DNA of 64,000 nucleotides from Streptomyces antibioticus (GTDB lineage Bacteria > Actinomycetota > Actinomycetes > Streptomycetales > Streptomycetaceae): positions 186,398 through 250,397 of the forward strand of contig NZ_KQ948433.1 in the NCBI RefSeq assembly GCF_001514065.1. Reading direction: 5' to 3'. Shown in pieces: positions 44,026 to 53,051 of the stretch; the stretch's first letter is position 1, and each line of letters begins with the position of its first letter. The notes below the pieces were generated by a model that saw only the letters and a list, made by a program, of their open reading frames with translations, had not been told where the DNA came from and made no database searches. The position numbers were made by a program, and so were the translations under genes.

Positions 44026-45470
44026 GCGTCCCTCCTGGTCTCCAGCAGGCGCAGCCACACCTCGCTGATGGTGGGGAAGGCGGGTACGGCGTGCCAGAGA
44101 CGTTCGACCGGCACCTCCCCGGTGATGGCGACGGTCGCCGAGTACAGCAGTTCGTCCACGCCCGGCCCTACGAAGGTGGCACCGACGACGACCTGCCGTT
44201 CCCGGTCGACGAGGATGCGGGCCTTGCCCTGGTAGTCGGGCCGGTACTGCACGGCACCCACGACGTGCCCGATCTCGTAGTCGACGACCTCCACGTCCCG
44301 GCCGAGGCGCTCGGCCTCCTGCGCGGTCAGGCCGACGCTCGCGACGGGCGGGTCGGTGACGACGACACCGGGGACGGCCTCGAGGTCGGCCGTGCTGCTG
44401 TGCAATCCCCAGCGGCCGGTGTCCAGCCGCTCGCCCCGTGCCCGGGCGGCGATCACCGAACCGGCGACGCGGGCCTGGTACTTGCCCTGGTGGGTGAAAA
44501 GGGCCCGTCGGTTGACGTCGCCGACGGCATACAGCCACTCCCCCGGGGCGGCGGTGACGGTCAGGGTGTCGTCGACGGTGAGCCAGTTCCCCGGTTCCAG
44601 CCCTACCGTGTCGAGGCCGATGTCCTCCGAGCGCGGGGCGCGACCGGTGGCGAAGAGGATTTCGTCGGCGGTGAGTTCGGAGCCGTCCGACAGCCAGATC
44701 CGGATCTCGCCCGTCCCCTCGCCGTCCGCCCGCTTTGCCTCCACGACGGAGACGCCGAAGCGGACCTCGGCACCGGCTTCCCGCAGTCGCTCGGTGACCA
44801 ACTCCCCCGCGAACGGCTCCATTCGCGGCAGCAGTCCGTCCTCCCTGGCCAGCAGGGTCACCTGGCTGCCCAGCGCCTGCCAGGCGGTGGCCATTTCCAC
44901 GCCCACAACGCCGGCGCCCACGATCACCAGCCGCCCGGGCGGCTGGTGGGCGCTGGTGGCCTCCCTGCTGGTCCAGGGGCGCAGTTGGTCCATGCCCGGC
45001 AGCGGGGGCAGGGCCGCGCGGCTGCCGGTGCACACGGCGACCGCGTGCCGGGCGTGCAGCCTGACGACGTCACCGTCGGGCGTCTCCACCGTCACCTCGC
45101 GCTCCCCCGCCAGCCTGCCGTGTCCGCGCAGCAGATCGATACCGACCGACTTGATCCACTCGACCTGTCCGTCGTCCTTCCAGTGGGAGGCCATGCGGTC
45201 CCGGTGTGCCAGGACGGCGGCGACGTCGAGCGGCCCCTTGACGGCGGGGTCGAGCCCCGGGACGTGCGCGGCATCGGCACGGAACAGCGCGGGGCGCAGC
45301 AATGCCTTGCTGGGGTCGCAGGCCCAGTACGAGCACTCCCCGCCGGCCAGTTCGCTCTCCACGATGACGGTGCTCAGACCCGCAGCGGCGGTCCGGTCCG
45401 CGACGTTCTCACCGACCGGCCCAGCGCCGATCACTATGACGTCGTACGTACGGATGTTCTCGGTCGGCAT
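44022..45470 (-). CDS. FAD/NAD(P)-dependent disulfide oxidoreductase
   Basis: 482 residues behind GGAGGAC. It has FAD-binding VIVIGAGPVGENVADR, the active-site pair in GGECSYWACDPSK, NAD-binding VIVGAGVVGVEMA, ATGRAPRSEDIGLD, and a C-terminal interface with the catalytic HAVPAFPTISE histidine-glutamate. The redox cysteines keep the four-residue gap of lipoamide dehydrogenase/mercuric reductase, but the usual GGTCLNVGCIPSK reads differently, so the partner thiol may be unusual (mycothiol or other). Middle gene of a VOC-oxidoreductase-GPP34 operon. Confidence 0.93.
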   Translation of the reverse strand: MPTENIRTYDVIVIGAGPVGENVADRTAAAGLSTVIVESELAGGECSYWACDPSKALLRPALFRADAAHVPGLDPAVKGPLDVAAVLAHRDRMASHWKDDGQVEWIKSVGIDLLRGHGRLAGEREVTVETPDGDVVRLHARHAVAVCTGSRAALPPLPGMDQLRPWTSREATSAHQPPGRLVIVGAGVVGVEMATAWQALGSQVTLLAREDGLLPRMEPFAGELVTERLREAGAEVRFGVSVVEAKRADGEGTGEIRIWLSDGSELTADEILFATGRAPRSEDIGLDTVGLEPGNWLTVDDTLTVTAAPGEWLYAVGDVNRRALFTHQGKYQARVAGSVIAARARGERLDTGRWGLHSSTADLEAVPGVVVTDPPVASVGLTAQEAERLGRDVEVVDYEIGHVVGAVQYRPDYQGKARILVDRERQVVVGATFVGPGVDELLYSATVAITGEVPVERLWHAVPAFPTISEVWLRLLETRRDA

Positions 45471-45519
45471 GTGTCCTCCGTTGGCTGTGTGCCGGGCGGT
45501 GAGTGGGGGCGGGCGGGGT

Positions 45520-45966
45520 TCAGCGGCCGGGGGCGCGCTCGGTGACCTCCTGAAGGAACCACTCGTTGCCGTCGAGGTCCTTGAAAGCGGCGAAGGTGCC
45601 GTAGCTGGCCCGCTCTGGATGCGCACCCAGCACACGGTGGGCGTCGCCGGCGTGGTGGAAGGCGCCCGTCTCGTCGCGGAAGGGGCCGTGGACCTCCACT
45701 CCGTACGAGGTGAGCTCCTCCTGGGCCTTGAAGATGTCGGTGACGGTCAGCTGGAGGCCGTGGAGCGTGCCCGGCTCCTGCCGGGTCAGGCCCTCGCCGA
45801 AGATGATCGAGCACTCGGAGCCGGGCGGGGTCACCTGGACAATCCGGTAGCCGTCGTTGATCGGGAAGTCGGCGTCCAGGCGCCAGCCGAGCTGCTCGAC
45901 GTAGAAGCCCTTGGCGCGGTCGACGTCGGAGACGGGCAGGATGACGACTTCGAGCTTCATGTCCAT
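45520..45966 (-). CDS. VOC-family (glyoxalase-like) protein
   Basis: 148 residues from the ATG at 45966. It shows the two beta-alpha-beta-beta-beta halves of the vicinal oxygen chelate fold: VVILPVSDVDRAKGFYVEQLGW, GLQLTVTDIFKAQEELTSYG and FAAFKDLDGNEWFLQEVTE with the late Glu ligand. It could be a glyoxalase, dioxygenase or binding protein for a thiol-reactive toxin. It lies 49 bp upstream of the disulfide oxidoreductase gene in the same direction, hinting at a detoxification unit. Confidence 0.88.
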   Translation of the reverse strand: MDMKLEVVILPVSDVDRAKGFYVEQLGWRLDADFPINDGYRIVQVTPPGSECSIIFGEGLTRQEPGTLHGLQLTVTDIFKAQEELTSYGVEVHGPFRDETGAFHHAGDAHRVLGAHPERASYGTFAAFKDLDGNEWFLQEVTERAPGR

Positions 45967-46237
45967 GACTGTGATCTCACTTTCGGTGGTGGGGCCGCCT
46001 GGCCGACCAGGAGCAGCCGTTGTTGTTCGGGTGCCGGGTGTGCGAGATGCCGTGTGTTCAGTGTCGGCGTCGGTCGACATGTGTCGCGTCAGTCAAGTGA
46101 CGGTGCGTCTCGGAGTATGCGTGTATGCCGATTCGTTATCGGGGCCGTCGCACCCGACGGTTGCTTGATACGTGTGTCTGATGAGACCCCGATCGGGGTC
46201 GTCGACCGAACGAATTCGCCCCTTGGAAGGACGGATC

Positions 46238-47140
46238 TTGAGAAGACTCCTCCCCACCTCCCGCGCCGGGCGGGCGCTGACGGTGGGTGCCACGCTGCTC
46301 TCCGCCGCAGCCGCCTTCGCCCCGGCCGGGACGGCCCTGGCAGCCACCGAGAGCCGGCACCGGGTGGATTACGTCGCCCTCGGTGACTCGTACGCCTCCG
46401 CGCCGCTCGTGCCCACCCAGGTCGACCCGGCCTGTCAGCGGTCGGACCGGAACTACCCTTCGCTGGTGGCGCGTTCGCGGTCCGCAGCGCTGACGGACGT
46501 CAGCTGTGCGGGCGCCACCACCGACGACATGACGGCCCCGCAGGGCGACGGCGTACCGGCCCAGCTCGATGCCCTGAAGCGGGGCACCGACCTGGTCACG
46601 GTCACCATCGGCGGCAATGACATCGGGTTCTCGACCGTGCTGGGCACCTGCGCCCAGCTGACGTCCGGCAACCCGGCGGGCGCCCCGTGCCAGGAGCACT
46701 TCGCGGGTGGTGGCGCGGACCAGATCTCGGCCGCGGTCGCCGCGACCGGACCGAAGGTCGCGCAGGTTCTGCGAGGCATCCACCGTCGGGCGCCGCACGC
46801 CCGGGTCGTGGTCGTCGGCTACCCGGACCTGTTCCCCGAGGACGGTGTCGGTTGCACCAGCAGCAAGGTGCCGCTGGCCGCTGGCGACTTCGCGTGGCTC
46901 CGCGACAAGGAGAAGGAGCTCAACGCGATGCTGGCTCGTCAGGCCCGTCGCGGCGGGGCGGCGTACGTGAACACTTACACGCCAACCATCGGTCACGACC
47001 TCTGCAAGCCGGCCGGCGAACGCTGGATCGAGACCTTCGCTCCCGAGTCTCCGGCTGCGCCGGTGCACCCCAACGCCCCAGGTGAAGGGGCGATGGCTGC
47101 CGCGGTCGAGGGCGTTCTCGCGGGCCACGGGCGCCGCTGA
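46238..47140 (+). CDS. Secreted SGNH/GDSL hydrolase
   Basis: 300 residues from a TTG behind GAAGGA, which gives a tidy Sec signal (RRLLPTSRAGRALTVGATLL, cut near ALAA). The four SGNH blocks are visible: GDSYASA with the catalytic serine, the Gly in CAGATT, GGND, and PVHPNAPGEG with the catalytic histidine. Pairs of cysteines suggest disulfides, as in the Streptomyces extracellular lipases of this family. Probable esterase or lipase; an upstream ATG is possible but has no site. Confidence 0.9.
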   Translation: MRRLLPTSRAGRALTVGATLLSAAAAFAPAGTALAATESRHRVDYVALGDSYASAPLVPTQVDPACQRSDRNYPSLVARSRSAALTDVSCAGATTDDMTAPQGDGVPAQLDALKRGTDLVTVTIGGNDIGFSTVLGTCAQLTSGNPAGAPCQEHFAGGGADQISAAVAATGPKVAQVLRGIHRRAPHARVVVVGYPDLFPEDGVGCTSSKVPLAAGDFAWLRDKEKELNAMLARQARRGGAAYVNTYTPTIGHDLCKPAGERWIETFAPESPAAPVHPNAPGEGAMAAAVEGVLAGHGRR

Positions 47141-47441
47141 CGTTCTTGTGGTGCGGGGCGGCCGGTCCGGCACAAGCCGGTGCCGAGTCCGGTCGCCCTC
47201 CCGCGTGTGTGACCGTCCGTCACAGAAAGCTGCTGGGCCCGGGACCGTAGCCCGCGAACGCGGCGCTCTCCGCCCAGCCCCATACCTGGGTGTCCGTCGG
47301 CCAGTCACGTTCTTTCCCCGCGGTCACATTCTCGGATGCGCCTTGGCCTGAAACGTATTCGCCAGTGATGCTTTGGGTGTGAGCACGACATTTCTCGGCG
47401 GACCGTACACGTATGTGCGTCAGGGAGACCATGGTGTGCTC
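47141..47441. other. Convergent intergenic region
   Basis: 301 bp between the SGNH hydrolase and Ohr genes. Apart from the hairpin near 47162, nothing was found; small frames here have no ribosome binding sites. Confidence 0.5.
47162..47192 (+). terminator. Imperfect hairpin after the SGNH hydrolase
   Basis: CCGG and CGGCAC arms pair with GTGCCG and CCGG around a small internal loop, 21 bp after the stop. Confidence 0.45.
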
Positions 47442-47870
47442 TCAGGCAGCGGCGCTGGCGTTGATGGTGACCGGGACGTTGTCGCGCGTGGCCTTGGAGT
47501 AGGGGCAGATCTGGTGGGCGGCATTCGCAAGCTCCTGGGCGGTGGCGTCGTCAACGCCACCGAGCACGGGGCTGAGGACGGCGGACAGGGAGAACTCGCC
47601 GTCGTCGCCGTGCGTGAGCGTGACCTCGGCCGTGATGGCCGTGCTGGTGAGGCGGACCTTGCGGCTGGTGGCGGCCCGGCGCAGGGCGCCGAGGAAGCAG
47701 GCGGCCCAGCCGGCGGCCAGCAGCTGCTCGGGGTTGGTGGCGGTGCCCGCGCCGCCGAGCTCCTTGGGGAGGGCGAGGCTGGTCTCCAGCAGGCCGTCGG
47801 AGGAACGGACGTGACCGCCGTTGCGGCCCTCTCCGTCGACGTTGACGACGGCGGTGTAGCTGACTGCCAT
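47442..47870 (-). CDS. ohr: Organic hydroperoxide resistance protein (Ohr/OsmC family)
   Basis: 142 residues from the ATG behind GGGAGC. Both redox cysteines are present: Cys58 in LLAAGWAACFLGAL and Cys122 in AHQICPYSKATRDNV, the Ohr rather than OsmC pattern. It reduces organic and lipid hydroperoxides with a dithiol donor in the cytoplasm. No ohrR gene is adjacent. The operator pair G/H lies in the 284-bp divergent region shared with the subtilisin gene. Confidence 0.92.
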   Translation of the reverse strand: MAVSYTAVVNVDGEGRNGGHVRSSDGLLETSLALPKELGGAGTATNPEQLLAAGWAACFLGALRRAATSRKVRLTSTAITAEVTLTHGDDGEFSLSAVLSPVLGGVDDATAQELANAAHQICPYSKATRDNVPVTINASAAA

Positions 47871-47945
47871 GACTGTGCTCCCCATCTGGGTCGGAGGTTT
47901 GGCATCGATAAGTCATTGCCCGGCCTCTGACCAGCGACTTCTCAT

Positions 47946-47966
47946 GTCACCGGTTGAGGCGGTGAC
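47946..47966. promoter_or_regulatory. 21-bp palindromic operator, copy G
   Basis: GTCACC, GGTTGAGGC, GGTGAC. The distal member of a pair whose order points toward the subtilisin gene, and 76 bp from the ohr start. Confidence 0.7.
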
Positions 47967-47987
47967 GCAATCATGGCAGTCTCGCGC

Positions 47988-48008
47988 GTCACCCGTCAAG
48001 GTGGTGAT
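47988..48008. promoter_or_regulatory. 21-bp palindromic operator, copy H
   Basis: GTCACC, CGTCAAGGT, GGTGAT, 42 bp after copy G, with the same GTCAAG core as the proximal copy D at the CGNR gene. Confidence 0.7.
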
Positions 48009-48154
48009 TTGAGCGGTGCCGGTTCACATGCCGCCTGGCGCCCTTGTGACATGTCCCAGGTGTGCCACCGGCATCGAGTGACACCTGCCGGACAGCCGAC
48101 GGATTCTGTCGCGCAGATGAACAGCACACAGCGCGCCGGAGAGGCACGGATCCG

Positions 48155-51100
48155 ATGAGACACATCCGCTTGTTGGCGACCTTCACCACGGGCGTCGCCC
48201 TCGCCGCGGCAGCAATCACCCCGTCGTTCGCCGACCAGCCGACCCCACCGCGCCCCAGCCCCGTCGCCGCGGCGACCCCGGATGCGGCCACCGTCCACCT
48301 CGTCACCGGTGACCGCGTCACCGTGACCAAGGGCCGGGACGGTCACCAGACGGCGGCGATACGACCGGGCAGCGGGCGCGATGGCATCGTCTTCCACACC
48401 TTCGAACAGGATGGACACCTCACCGTGCTCCCGTCCGACGCCTCCGCACTTGTCTTCCAAGGACGCCTGGACCAAGCCCTGTTCGACGTCACCGCTCTCC
48501 TCGCCCAGGGCTACGACGACGCTCACATCGACGCACTGCCGCTCATCGTCGCCACCCCCGGCGGTACGGCCGGGCGCACCGCCAACCGGCTCTCGACCTT
48601 CGCCGAACCGGGCGCCCCGACAAGGGAGTTGGCCAGCGTCGACGCCCGTGCCGTGCACATCGCGCAGACCGACCTCAGCCGCTTCTGGACCCAGCTGTCA
48701 CCCACCGACACGAAGGCGAAGCAAGCCTCCGTCCCCCGCATCTGGCTCGACGGCCGGGTTCACGCCGTCCTGGACCGCAGCACCGCCCAGATCGGCGCCC
48801 CGACCGTCTGGCAGACCGGTGCGCACGGTGAGGGCGTCAAGGTGGCGATCCTCGACACGGGCGTCGACCAGACCCATCCCGACCTGGCCGGACGCATCAC
48901 CGAGACGGCGAACTTCTCGGACAGCGCCACCACCGACGACCCCTACGGGCACGGCACCCACGTCGCCTCCATCGTGGGCGGCAGCGGAGCGGCCTCCGCC
49001 GGCAGCCGCAAGGGCGTGGCCCCGAAGGCCGACCTCCTCGTCGGCAAGGTGCTCGGCGACAACGGCTCCGGCTCCGATTCCCAGGTCATCGCCGGCATGG
49101 AGTGGGCGGCCGCCCAGGGCGCCAAGGTCATCAACATGAGCCTCGGCTCCGACCAGCCCAGCGATGGCTCCGATGTCATGAGCCAGGCCGTCGACGAGCT
49201 CTCCCGAACCACTTCCGCCCTGTTCGTGATCGCCGCCGGCAACAGCGGCCGGGACGGCATCTCCACGGTCGGCTCCCCCGGTGCAGCCGAGTCGGCGCTC
49301 ACCGTCGGCGCGGTCGACCGGGACGACTCCCTCGCGGACTTCTCCAGCCGCGGCCCCCGGGTCGGCGACGGATCGGTCAAGCCCGACATCACCGCCCCCG
49401 GCGTCGGTATCGTGGCGGCTCGCGCCGCGGGCACCACCGAAGGCGACGTCGTCGACCAGTACTACGTCGCCTACTCCGGCACCTCCATGGCCACCCCCCA
49501 TGTCGCGGGCGCCGCCGCCCTGGTGGCCCAGCGCCACCCTGACTGGACCGGCCGCCAGCTCAAGGACGCACTCGTCAGCACCGCCCACACAGTGACCGGC
49601 CAACTGGTCACCGAGCAGGGTAGCGGCCGGGTCGACGTGCCCGCTGCGGCCCTGGGTCCGATCACGGCGACCGGCACCCTCACCCCCGGCCCGCTCCAGC
49701 TCAGCGACCCGGCCCGCACCTTCGAGGTGACCTACACCAACACCTCCGCCCAGGTCCGCACCCTCAAACTGGTCCCCCACCTCGAGGACTCGGCGGGCCG
49801 CCCCGCACCGACGGACGCCCTGCGCCTCGCGACCACCGTCACCGTCCCCGCCCACGGCACCACCACCATCCCCGTCACCGCAGACCCCGCCAGTGCAGGA
49901 CAGGGCACCTATTACGGCTACATAGCCGCCACCCCCGCCGACTCCACCGGCCCTCCGGTGCACACCACGCTGAGCCTGATCGTGCACGGCCCCGTCCACC
50001 GACTGACGGTAAGGACGTACGACAAGAACGGCACCCGCGTTCCCGCGCAGCCCCTCATCTGGGGCCCGGGAGGCTTCGTCACCTACACCGACCCCGAGCA
50101 CGGCGTCGCCGAGGTCGAGGACGGCACCTACCAGGTCAGCCACACCTCCCTCAGCACCGCCGAGGACGGCCAGGAACTTCGGGAGGTCGTCCTGCCGGAG
50201 GTGAAGGTCAACAAGGACACCACGGTCACCGTGGACGTCCGCAAGACCGTCCCCGTACAGATTCGTACGCCCCGCCCGGCCGAACAGCGCGGAGTGCTCA
50301 GTTACCAGACCTACCGCGAACTCGACGGGCACGCCTTGGTGCAGGGCACCATGTTCTTCGACATCGCCAAGCGCCTCTACGTCAGCCCGACCGCCCAAGT
50401 GCACAACGGCACGTTCGAATTCGCATCCCGCTGGCAACTCGTCGCCCCGCTCCTCCAGTCCCGCGCCTCCGGCCTGCCCGGCCCCATCGACGCCTACTAC
50501 ATGCCGGCATCGCCCCTCTTCGGCGACCGCGGCACCACCCTGCGCGCCGTGAACGCCGGCGACGCCGCCTCCCCCGCACTCGGTGGCCTGCGCGGCCGAC
50601 TCGCCGTCCTCACCGATGACCAGGGCACCGGCACGGACCAAGCCCTGCGGCAGATCGCAGCGGCAGGCGCCAAGGGCGTCCTGCTGGTCCACTTCGACGA
50701 CAACCCCTGGACCCGCTGGACCCCGGAAGGCGACCGCTCACCGCTGCCGGTCGTCCGCGTCGGCGCCACCACAGGCGCGAAGATCCTATCCCGCATCCCC
50801 CGCCACACCACCGATCTCACCTTCCGTGGCACGGCCCGCAGCCCCTACCTGTACGACGTGATGCAGGTGTCCGAACAGCAGATCCCCCAGCACGTCGTGT
50901 ACACCGTCACCGCCCGCGACAGCGCCACAGTGCACACCACATACGCGCACAACGGCGGCAGCGACTGGGCCGCCGAACAGCGCTTCGCCCGCCGCCCGTA
51001 CCAGCAGACCGCCTGGCTCCAGTACAACCGCTACGTCCCCACCGGCTTCACCCGCACCGAATACGTCAGCGCCGGTGACACCAGCTGGCAGCATCTCGTG

Positions 51101-51916
51101 CACCACACCACGGTCTACGACCCCGACCTCCCCCTCGCCCTCGGTATGCGTGACACCCCGCGCACCTACCGGGCGGGTGCCACGGCGAAGGAGACCTGGC
51201 AGGGCGCGGTCGTCCGCCCTTCGATCCCCGCTCACGCCACCGACCCGACCGTGCGCCAAGGTAACGTCATGCGCCTGCGCATACCGGAGTTCACCGACTC
51301 ACAACCCGGCCACTGGTCCCGCTACCTGCCCGACGACGACGGCGGCATCGGTACAAGGAGCACGGAAGCGTCCCACGACACCGTGAGCGCGACCCTCTCC
51401 CGCGATGGCGTGGAGCTCACCGACCTCAACACCGCCTGGACGGACGTCGAGGTGCCGGCTGCTTCCGCCAACTACCGCCTGGAACTGCGCACTTCCCGCA
51501 CCTCCCCCGACTGGGAGTACGCCACCAAGACCGCGACGACCTGGACTTTCCGCTCCTCCCTCACCGACAAGCCGACCGCTCTCCCCCTCCTGCAACTGGA
51601 CTACGACGTACCGGTTGACGCCCACAACACCGTTACGGGCAGGGGCTATTACGGCGTAATAATCACCACCCGCGCCCAGGACGGCGCCTTCGCTCCGCAC
51701 CACACCAAGATGCGCATGGAGATCTCGTACGACGACGGCCGCACCTGGCATACCGCCAACATCCGGGACCGCGGCCACAACACCTTCCAGGCAACCCTCA
51801 ACCGCCCGCACCACGGCGGCGGTACCGCCTACGCGACCGTACGCATCACAGCCCAGGACACCGCGGGCCACGGCATCCAGCAGACGGTCCAGCGAGCCTG
51901 GTCGGTGCGCGGCTGA
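48155..51916 (+). CDS. Secreted S8 (subtilisin-like) serine protease, multidomain
   Basis: 1,253 residues from the ATG behind GGAGAGG. Sec signal MRHIRLLATFTTGVALAAAA, then a propeptide of about 170 residues. Catalytic triad: Asp near 234 in AILDTGVDQTHPDL, His near 266 in YGHGTHVASIVGG, Ser near 444 in SGTSMATPHVAGAAA. The long C-terminal half has beta-rich repeats and a PA-like insert at about 809-879 (GRLAVLTDDQGTGTDQALRQ, then KGVLLVHFDDNPW). Such large exported proteases are common in Streptomyces. The gene also contains a perfect core copy of the parAB-linked palindrome at 51647, encoding YYGVI. Confidence 0.93.
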   Translation: MRHIRLLATFTTGVALAAAAITPSFADQPTPPRPSPVAAATPDAATVHLVTGDRVTVTKGRDGHQTAAIRPGSGRDGIVFHTFEQDGHLTVLPSDASALVFQGRLDQALFDVTALLAQGYDDAHIDALPLIVATPGGTAGRTANRLSTFAEPGAPTRELASVDARAVHIAQTDLSRFWTQLSPTDTKAKQASVPRIWLDGRVHAVLDRSTAQIGAPTVWQTGAHGEGVKVAILDTGVDQTHPDLAGRITETANFSDSATTDDPYGHGTHVASIVGGSGAASAGSRKGVAPKADLLVGKVLGDNGSGSDSQVIAGMEWAAAQGAKVINMSLGSDQPSDGSDVMSQAVDELSRTTSALFVIAAGNSGRDGISTVGSPGAAESALTVGAVDRDDSLADFSSRGPRVGDGSVKPDITAPGVGIVAARAAGTTEGDVVDQYYVAYSGTSMATPHVAGAAALVAQRHPDWTGRQLKDALVSTAHTVTGQLVTEQGSGRVDVPAAALGPITATGTLTPGPLQLSDPARTFEVTYTNTSAQVRTLKLVPHLEDSAGRPAPTDALRLATTVTVPAHGTTTIPVTADPASAGQGTYYGYIAATPADSTGPPVHTTLSLIVHGPVHRLTVRTYDKNGTRVPAQPLIWGPGGFVTYTDPEHGVAEVEDGTYQVSHTSLSTAEDGQELREVVLPEVKVNKDTTVTVDVRKTVPVQIRTPRPAEQRGVLSYQTYRELDGHALVQGTMFFDIAKRLYVSPTAQVHNGTFEFASRWQLVAPLLQSRASGLPGPIDAYYMPASPLFGDRGTTLRAVNAGDAASPALGGLRGRLAVLTDDQGTGTDQALRQIAAAGAKGVLLVHFDDNPWTRWTPEGDRSPLPVVRVGATTGAKILSRIPRHTTDLTFRGTARSPYLYDVMQVSEQQIPQHVVYTVTARDSATVHTTYAHNGGSDWAAEQRFARRPYQQTAWLQYNRYVPTGFTRTEYVSAGDTSWQHLVHHTTVYDPDLPLALGMRDTPRTYRAGATAKETWQGAVVRPSIPAHATDPTVRQGNVMRLRIPEFTDSQPGHWSRYLPDDDGGIGTRSTEASHDTVSATLSRDGVELTDLNTAWTDVEVPAASANYRLELRTSRTSPDWEYATKTATTWTFRSSLTDKPTALPLLQLDYDVPVDAHNTVTGRGYYGVIITTRAQDGAFAPHHTKMRMEISYDDGRTWHTANIRDRGHNTFQATLNRPHHGGGTAYATVRITAQDTAGHGIQQTVQRAWSVRG
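51647..51661. repeat. Centromere-like palindrome, site 1 (inside protease gene)
   Basis: TATTACGGCGTAATA, an exact 15-bp core match to the sites around parAB, lying in coding sequence 255 bp before the protease stop. Confidence 0.65.
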
Positions 51917-51981
51917 TCATCACGGCGTGGAGTACAGTCCTCGAACTGCCCACGCCACTATGAGCGGAGAAGGCCTTCGGG

Positions 51982-52989
51982 ATGCTGGAAGCTGCGGGAA
52001 TCGCACCAGAACTGGAGGCCGTCTACCGACTCCTCGTGACGGCGGGCGGTGCAACGGCCGAAGACATCGCCCAGCGCACGAAACTGGACGGGACCGACAG
52101 CGCGCAGGTACTCGAAGCTCTCGTAAGCCAGGGGCTGGCCACGCACACCGACGGAACACCCCGCTTGTTCCGAGCGGTTCCCCCGGACATCGCGCTCCTC
52201 CCCCGCATCAAGCAGACCGCCGAGGCTCTGGACACCGCACGAGCGGAGGCGGGCCGCCTGTTGGAAACGTACCGCGAGACCGCGCGGCGCCACGACGCCG
52301 GGCAGCTGCTGGAGGTCATCACGGGGGCGGAGGCACTACGCCAGCGGCTCAAGCAGATCCAGGTCAACGCCCGTGAGGAGATGCTCTGGTTCTGCCGTGC
52401 CCAGTACGTGGCCATGCCTTCCGGCAGCAACACGGAGGAGTTCGAGGCCCTCGCCCGTGGCGTCCGTTACCGGGTGCTGTATGAGAAGGCCTTCTTCGAT
52501 GACGAGGGGGCCATCGACAATGTGGCGGCGGGCGTGCGCGCCGGTGAAGTCGCCCGCTCCGTCCCGTGGTTGCCCCTGCGCCTGGCGATAGCCGACCGGT
52601 CCGTGGGCATCTTCCCCTTGGTGCCGGGTGGCCCCGATGGCAGTCCCGGCGAGCCCACCACTGCCCTGGTCAGGGACAGCAGTCTGCTCGACGCCTTGGT
52701 CGCCCTCTTCGAAAGCTATTGGGAGAACGCCGTCCCCCTCCATTTCTCCGCGGAGGGCGAAGACCTGACCACGGACGACTTCATCTCCTCCCACCAGCCT
52801 GCCTTGTCACCTGCCGACAGCAAGTTGCTTTCCCTGCTGGTCGCGGGGGTCGCCGACAAGGCGATCGCCTCCCAGCTGGGGCTCAGCCGACGGACCGTCC
52901 AGCGTCGTATCCAGAGTCTGATGACCCGGGCCGGGGCGGGCACCCGCATGCAACTCGCTTGGCAGGCAGCCCGCCGCGGCTGGCTCTGA
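51982..52989 (+). CDS. LuxR-type HTH regulator with TrmB-like N-terminus
   Basis: 335 residues from the ATG behind AGAAGG. Residues 1-65 read as a TrmB-like winged helix (ELEAVYRLLVTAGGATAEDIAQRTKLD). The middle, 110-260, is a sensing region of the kind found in similar actinomycete regulators. The C-terminal LuxR helix-turn-helix is complete: LSPADSKLLSLLVAGVADKAIASQLGLSRRTVQRRI. It probably controls nearby secreted or secondary-metabolite genes; in Streptomyces this architecture often sits beside large subtilisins like the one upstream. Confidence 0.88.
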   Translation: MLEAAGIAPELEAVYRLLVTAGGATAEDIAQRTKLDGTDSAQVLEALVSQGLATHTDGTPRLFRAVPPDIALLPRIKQTAEALDTARAEAGRLLETYRETARRHDAGQLLEVITGAEALRQRLKQIQVNAREEMLWFCRAQYVAMPSGSNTEEFEALARGVRYRVLYEKAFFDDEGAIDNVAAGVRAGEVARSVPWLPLRLAIADRSVGIFPLVPGGPDGSPGEPTTALVRDSSLLDALVALFESYWENAVPLHFSAEGEDLTTDDFISSHQPALSPADSKLLSLLVAGVADKAIASQLGLSRRTVQRRIQSLMTRAGAGTRMQLAWQAARRGWL

Positions 52990-53051
52990 CGTTCCCTCAA
53001 CTCCCGTTGACTCAGCGGATGCCGCCGTCACACCAGCGACTCCCCAGCGCT

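Noticed and set aside
48698-50692. A 664-codon minus-strand frame opposite the subtilisin gene
   Set aside because: Gly/Val/Asp-rich low-complexity translation; the plus strand has the full S8 triad.
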